From Rhodospirillaceae bacterium (GTDB lineage Bacteria; Pseudomonadota; Alphaproteobacteria; UBA828), in assembly GCA_028819955.1 (NCBI GenBank), contig JAPPKP010000104.1, positions 1 through 8,833 on the forward strand: a DNA stretch of 8,833 nt, read 5' to 3'. Below the pieces are notes generated by a model that saw only the letters and a list, made by a program, of their open reading frames with translations, ran no database searches and was not told the origin of the DNA. The position numbers were made by a program, and so were the translations under genes. Shown here piece by piece: positions 6,008 to 8,833 of the stretch (its first letter is position 1; each line of letters opens with the position of its first letter).

Positions 6008-6116
6008 CAGCGGCTATCGGAAACCCCGCGGAGACGACGCGTTCACCCTTCACGGCCCGCGGTCTACGCCGGGCAAGCCTTGCGCGAAAGCGCCCACCGA
6101 TGATGCTGGGGATCAG
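6008..6116 (+). promoter_or_regulatory. rpsA leader with possible structure and a weak ribosome binding site
   Basis: These 109 bases lie between cmk and rpsA. CCGCGG occurs at 6026-6031 and 6057-6062 and could pair with itself across 25 bases. GCGC-GAAA-GCGC (6082-6093) forms a tight GNRA-capped hairpin. Just before the rpsA ATG only GGGG (6108-6111) resembles a Shine-Dalgarno sequence. In E. coli, S1 represses its own mRNA through a structured leader lacking a strong site; similar control here is inference. No clear promoter is visible. Confidence 0.25.
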
Positions 6117-7871
6117 ATGACGGCAGAGACAGCAGAAGCAACCGAGCAGACCGGCGCGGCGAAAGAGTCCTTCGCCGACATGCTCGACTCGTTCCTCGAC
6201 GACAAGCCCCGCTTCGAAGGGAGCGTCGTCAAGGGCACCGTTCTCGCAATCGAGAACGACGCCGCCCTGATCGATGTCGGACTCAAGGTGGAAGGTCGCG
6301 TTCCGCTCAAGGAGTTCGCCGCGCCTGGGCAGGCGGCCGAAGTGAAGGTGGGCGACGAGGTGGAAGTTTATATCGAGCGCTTCGAGACCGCGCGCGGCGA
6401 GGCGTCGCTCAGCCGCGAGCGGGCGCGCCGGGAGGAGGCCTGGGAGAAGCTGGAGCAGGCCTACAAGGACGGCGAGCGGGTCTCAGGCGTCATCTTCGGC
6501 CGGGTCAAGGGCGGCTTCACGGTCGACCTCGACGGCGCCGTGGCGTTCCTGCCGGGGAGCCAGGTCGATATCCGCCCGGTGCGCGACATCGCGCCCCTGG
6601 TCGGCACCGACCAGCCGTTCCAGGTCCTCAAGATGGACCGCCGGCGCGGGAACATCGTCGTCTCCCGCCGCGCCGTGCTGGAGGATACCCGCGCCGAGCA
6701 GCGCAACGAGCTGATCGCCAACCTGCACGAGGGACAAATTCTCGAAGGCGTGGTCAAGAACATCACGGACTACGGCGCGTTTGTGGATCTCGGCGGTGTG
6801 GACGGCCTGCTGCACGTGACCGACATCTCGTGGCGCCGGGTCAACCATCCGGCGGACGCCCTGCAGATCGGCCAGACGGTCAACGTCCAGGTGATCCGCT
6901 TCAATCCCGAGACTCAGCGCATCTCCCTCGGCATGAAGCAGCTCGAAGCCGACCCGTGGGAAGGCGTCGAGGCCAAGTATCCGGTCAGGACGAAGTTCAC
7001 CGGACGAGTGACCAACATCACCGATTACGGCGCGTTCGTGGAGCTGGAGCCGGGCGTGGAAGGCCTGGTCCACGTCTCGGAGATGAGCTGGACCAAGAAG
7101 AACGTGCATCCGGGCAAGATCATCTCGACCAGCCAGGAGGTCGAGGTGATGGTGCTCGATGTCGATCCCGAGAAGCGCCGCGTGAGCCTCGGCCTCAAGC
7201 AGTGCCTGGACAATCCCTGGATCGTCTTCGCCGACACCCATCCGGAGGGCGCGATCGTCGAGGGCGAAATCAAGAACATCACCGAGTTCGGCCTGTTCAT
7301 CGAGCTGCCGGGCGAGATTTACGGCATGGCGCATCTCTCCGATCTCGATTGGCTGACGCCCGGCGAAGAAGCGCTCAAGAAGTTCAAGAAGGGCGAGGAG
7401 GTCAGGGCCAAGGTGCTGACCGTCGATGTGGAGAAGGAGCGGATCGGCCTCGGCCTCAAGCAGCTCGACGACGATCCGTTCCAGGGTGCGGACGCGCGCC
7501 GCGGCCGGACGGTGACCTGCACAGTCACTGCGGTGCACGAGCACAGCATCGAGGTCGAAATCTTCGGATCGCTGCCGGGCGACATCAAGCGCTCCGAGCT
7601 CGCCCGCGACCGCGACGAGCAGCGGCCCTCGCGCTTCGCTCCGGGCGACAAGGTGGACGCCAAGCTGTTGCAGATCGACCGCAACAGCCGGCGGGTCACG
7701 CTCTCCATCAAGGCCCTGGAGGTCCAGGAAGAGAAGCAGGCGATGGAGGAGTACGGCTCGACCGACAGCGGCGCCAGCCTCGGCGACATCCTCGGCGCCG
7801 CGCTCGATCGCAAGACTCAGGAAGAGGCCGCGCGTGCGGCGGAGGCGAAGGACGCGCCCGAGGAGAGCTGA
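6117..7871 (+). CDS. rpsA: 30S ribosomal protein S1
   Basis: The large RNA-binding protein of the small ribosomal subunit, which captures mRNA and unwinds structured start regions. The 584 residues hold six S1 (OB-fold) domains: about 35-100, 118-185, 204-274, 290-361, 378-448 and 462-532. Domains 3 and 4 carry the clearest RNA-binding signature, each with NITDYGAFV followed by GLLHV or GLVHV and an SLGMKQ or SLGLKQ end. Domains 1 and 2 are more divergent, as expected for the ribosome-docking repeats. A short alanine- and glutamate-rich tail (540-584) follows. The length matches alphaproteobacterial S1, slightly longer than the 557 residues of E. coli. Start ATG 6117 has only a weak GGGG 5 bases upstream. 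It follows cmk by 109 bases and precedes sppA by 41 bases. Confidence 0.97.
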   Translation: MTAETAEATEQTGAAKESFADMLDSFLDDKPRFEGSVVKGTVLAIENDAALIDVGLKVEGRVPLKEFAAPGQAAEVKVGDEVEVYIERFETARGEASLSRERARREEAWEKLEQAYKDGERVSGVIFGRVKGGFTVDLDGAVAFLPGSQVDIRPVRDIAPLVGTDQPFQVLKMDRRRGNIVVSRRAVLEDTRAEQRNELIANLHEGQILEGVVKNITDYGAFVDLGGVDGLLHVTDISWRRVNHPADALQIGQTVNVQVIRFNPETQRISLGMKQLEADPWEGVEAKYPVRTKFTGRVTNITDYGAFVELEPGVEGLVHVSEMSWTKKNVHPGKIISTSQEVEVMVLDVDPEKRRVSLGLKQCLDNPWIVFADTHPEGAIVEGEIKNITEFGLFIELPGEIYGMAHLSDLDWLTPGEEALKKFKKGEEVRAKVLTVDVEKERIGLGLKQLDDDPFQGADARRGRTVTCTVTAVHEHSIEVEIFGSLPGDIKRSELARDRDEQRPSRFAPGDKVDAKLLQIDRNSRRVTLSIKALEVQEEKQAMEEYGSTDSGASLGDILGAALDRKTQEEAARAAEAKDAPEES

Positions 7872-7912
7872 GGCGCGCGCCGTGATTCTGTAGGCCGCGA
7901 TCCGGGAGGACG

Positions 7913-8797
7913 ATGGCGAGCCTGGATCCCGACAGGTTGCTGGACCGCCGCCGTCTCAAGCGGGGCGTCGCCATTTGGCGCGCGCTCGCCATCGTCGCAC
8001 TGGTTGTTGCCATTCTGGTCGGTGCGTCGCCATTCGTCTTCGATAATGGCGAGCGCGTCGCGCGGCTCTGGGTCAACGGGCTGATCGAGGATAGTCCCAG
8101 ACGCGACCGCCTCATCGCCGATCTCCGAGACGACGACGCGGTGAAGGCGGTGGTGCTGCGGCTCGACTCTGCCGGCGGCACGGCGGTCGGCGGCGAAGCG
8201 CTCTATCTCAGCCTGCGCTCCCTCGCCGAGGAGAAACCGGTGGTCGCCGTTCTCGGCACGACGGCGACGTCGGCGGCATACATGGCGGCGCTCGCCGCAG
8301 ATCACGTGCTGGCGCGCGAAGCGTCGATCACAGGCTCGATCGGAGTGCTGTTCCAGACCGCCGAGTTCACCGCGCTCCTGGAAGAAATCGGCGTGCGTGC
8401 GGAGGCGATCCGGAGCGGACCGCTGAAGGCGAAGCCGACGGTCTACGAGCAGCTGGACGACCCGACCCGCCAAGCCATGCGGAGCGTGGTGAGCGATACC
8501 TACAAGCTGTTCCTCCGCCTACTGATGGAGCGGCGCTCACTCGACCGCGAGACGGCGCTGACATTGGCCGACGGGCGTATATTCACGGGCAGACAGGCGG
8601 TGCAGGCGGGCCTGGTCGATGCCATTGGGGGAGAAGAAGAAGCACGCACGTGGCTCGCACAGACTCACGGCGTGTTGGAGACCATTCCCGCTTCGGACGT
8701 GACGACCGGTGAAGAAGGCGGGCTGCTGGGTACCATCGACGCGGCGCTCAAGCGGACCCTGCCGGCGCGGACTCTCGCTCTGTCGAGCACATTTTGA
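7913..8797 (+). CDS. sppA: Signal peptide peptidase SppA (S49 family, short form)
   Basis: A membrane-anchored serine protease that degrades signal peptides released after secretion. It has 294 residues, the short single-domain form. A basic stretch (RRRLKR, 12-17) precedes one membrane segment (about 23-43), placing the catalytic domain in the periplasm. The Ser-Lys pair is present: Ser120 in TATSAAYMAALAAD and Lys172 in IRSGPLKAKPT. ASITGSIGV (137-145) and the later DGRIFTGRQAVQAGLVD (220-236) are typical. Two glycine/proline motifs are altered: LDSAGG in place of the usual SPGG, and SAAY in place of SAGY or SGGY. ATG 7913 has a strong GGGAGGA, though only 2-3 bases away. The C-terminus stops abruptly (LALSSTF), and its stop codon lies inside a direct repeat, so the tail may be replaced. 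In related genomes ihfB often follows; here the window ends. Confidence 0.9.
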   Translation: MASLDPDRLLDRRRLKRGVAIWRALAIVALVVAILVGASPFVFDNGERVARLWVNGLIEDSPRRDRLIADLRDDDAVKAVVLRLDSAGGTAVGGEALYLSLRSLAEEKPVVAVLGTTATSAAYMAALAADHVLAREASITGSIGVLFQTAEFTALLEEIGVRAEAIRSGPLKAKPTVYEQLDDPTRQAMRSVVSDTYKLFLRLLMERRSLDRETALTLADGRIFTGRQAVQAGLVDAIGGEEEARTWLAQTHGVLETIPASDVTTGEEGGLLGTIDAALKRTLPARTLALSSTF

Positions 8798-8830
8798 GTT
8801 GACCGGTTTATGTACCAGATGAGTTGACCG
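8795..8830. repeat. 11-bp direct repeat overlapping the sppA stop codon
   Basis: TGAGTTGACCG occurs at 8795-8805 and again at 8820-8830, a period of 25 bases. The first copy supplies the TGA stop of sppA. The spacer is AT-richer than the genome around it. Two close direct repeats are seen in the ends of some insertion sequences and as binding sites for regulators; the window ends too soon to decide. Confidence 0.65.
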
Positions 8831-8833
8831 CTT

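Noticed and set aside
6483..7544. Minus-strand open frame of 353 codons opposite rpsA
   Set aside because: Antisense to ribosomal protein S1. Its repeated Leu/Asp/His pattern mirrors the repeated S1 domains and is not an independent protein.
6830..7885. Plus-strand open frame of 351 codons overlapping rpsA in another frame
   Set aside because: It lies inside rpsA and is Arg/Gly/Pro-rich with no domains; rpsA is fully intact in its own frame.

Overview
The window comes from a high-GC alphaproteobacterium, most likely Rhodospirillales-like. The evidence is a TIGR02300/FYDLN-type zinc-ribbon gene beside tRNA-Ala(GGC), followed by aroA (class II EPSP synthase), cmk, rpsA and a short sppA. That gene order and the FYDLN protein family are typical of Alphaproteobacteria. 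This rests on recalled family knowledge and gene order; no search was run.

Left part (1-1840, minus strand): a catabolic operon read right to left. It holds two tandem HpcH/HpaI-type pyruvate aldolases, then the 5' part of a sugar-type ABC transporter substrate-binding protein that runs off the window. The aldolases are paralogues, about 55% identical by an ungapped hand alignment. The downstream copy has lost the arginine that normally holds the pyruvate enolate. The likely theme is uptake of a sugar or sugar acid and retro-aldol cleavage of its 2-keto-3-deoxy derivative.

Middle (1841-3231): an intergenic region ends in an AT-rich patch with back-to-back -10 boxes on the two strands. It is followed by a single plus-strand gene of clearly lower GC. 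This encodes an outer-membrane lipoprotein with a transferrin-binding-protein-B-like beta-barrel domain. It looks like an inserted accessory gene.

Right part (3363-8797): housekeeping genes. tRNA-Ala(GGC) and the FYDLN zinc-ribbon gene are on the minus strand, diverging from aroA-cmk-rpsA-sppA on the plus strand. aroA has a credible promoter and a better start than the longest open frame. cmk overlaps the end of aroA and starts at TTG. rpsA has a leader of about 109 bases with a weak ribosome binding site. sppA ends abruptly in an 11-bp direct repeat (25-bp period) that includes its stop codon, at the edge of the window.

No CRISPR array, rRNA, complete insertion sequence or recognisable new multi-gene system is visible. 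The observations most worth following are the substituted aldolase paralogue, the orphan TbpB-like lipoprotein and the repeat at the end of sppA.
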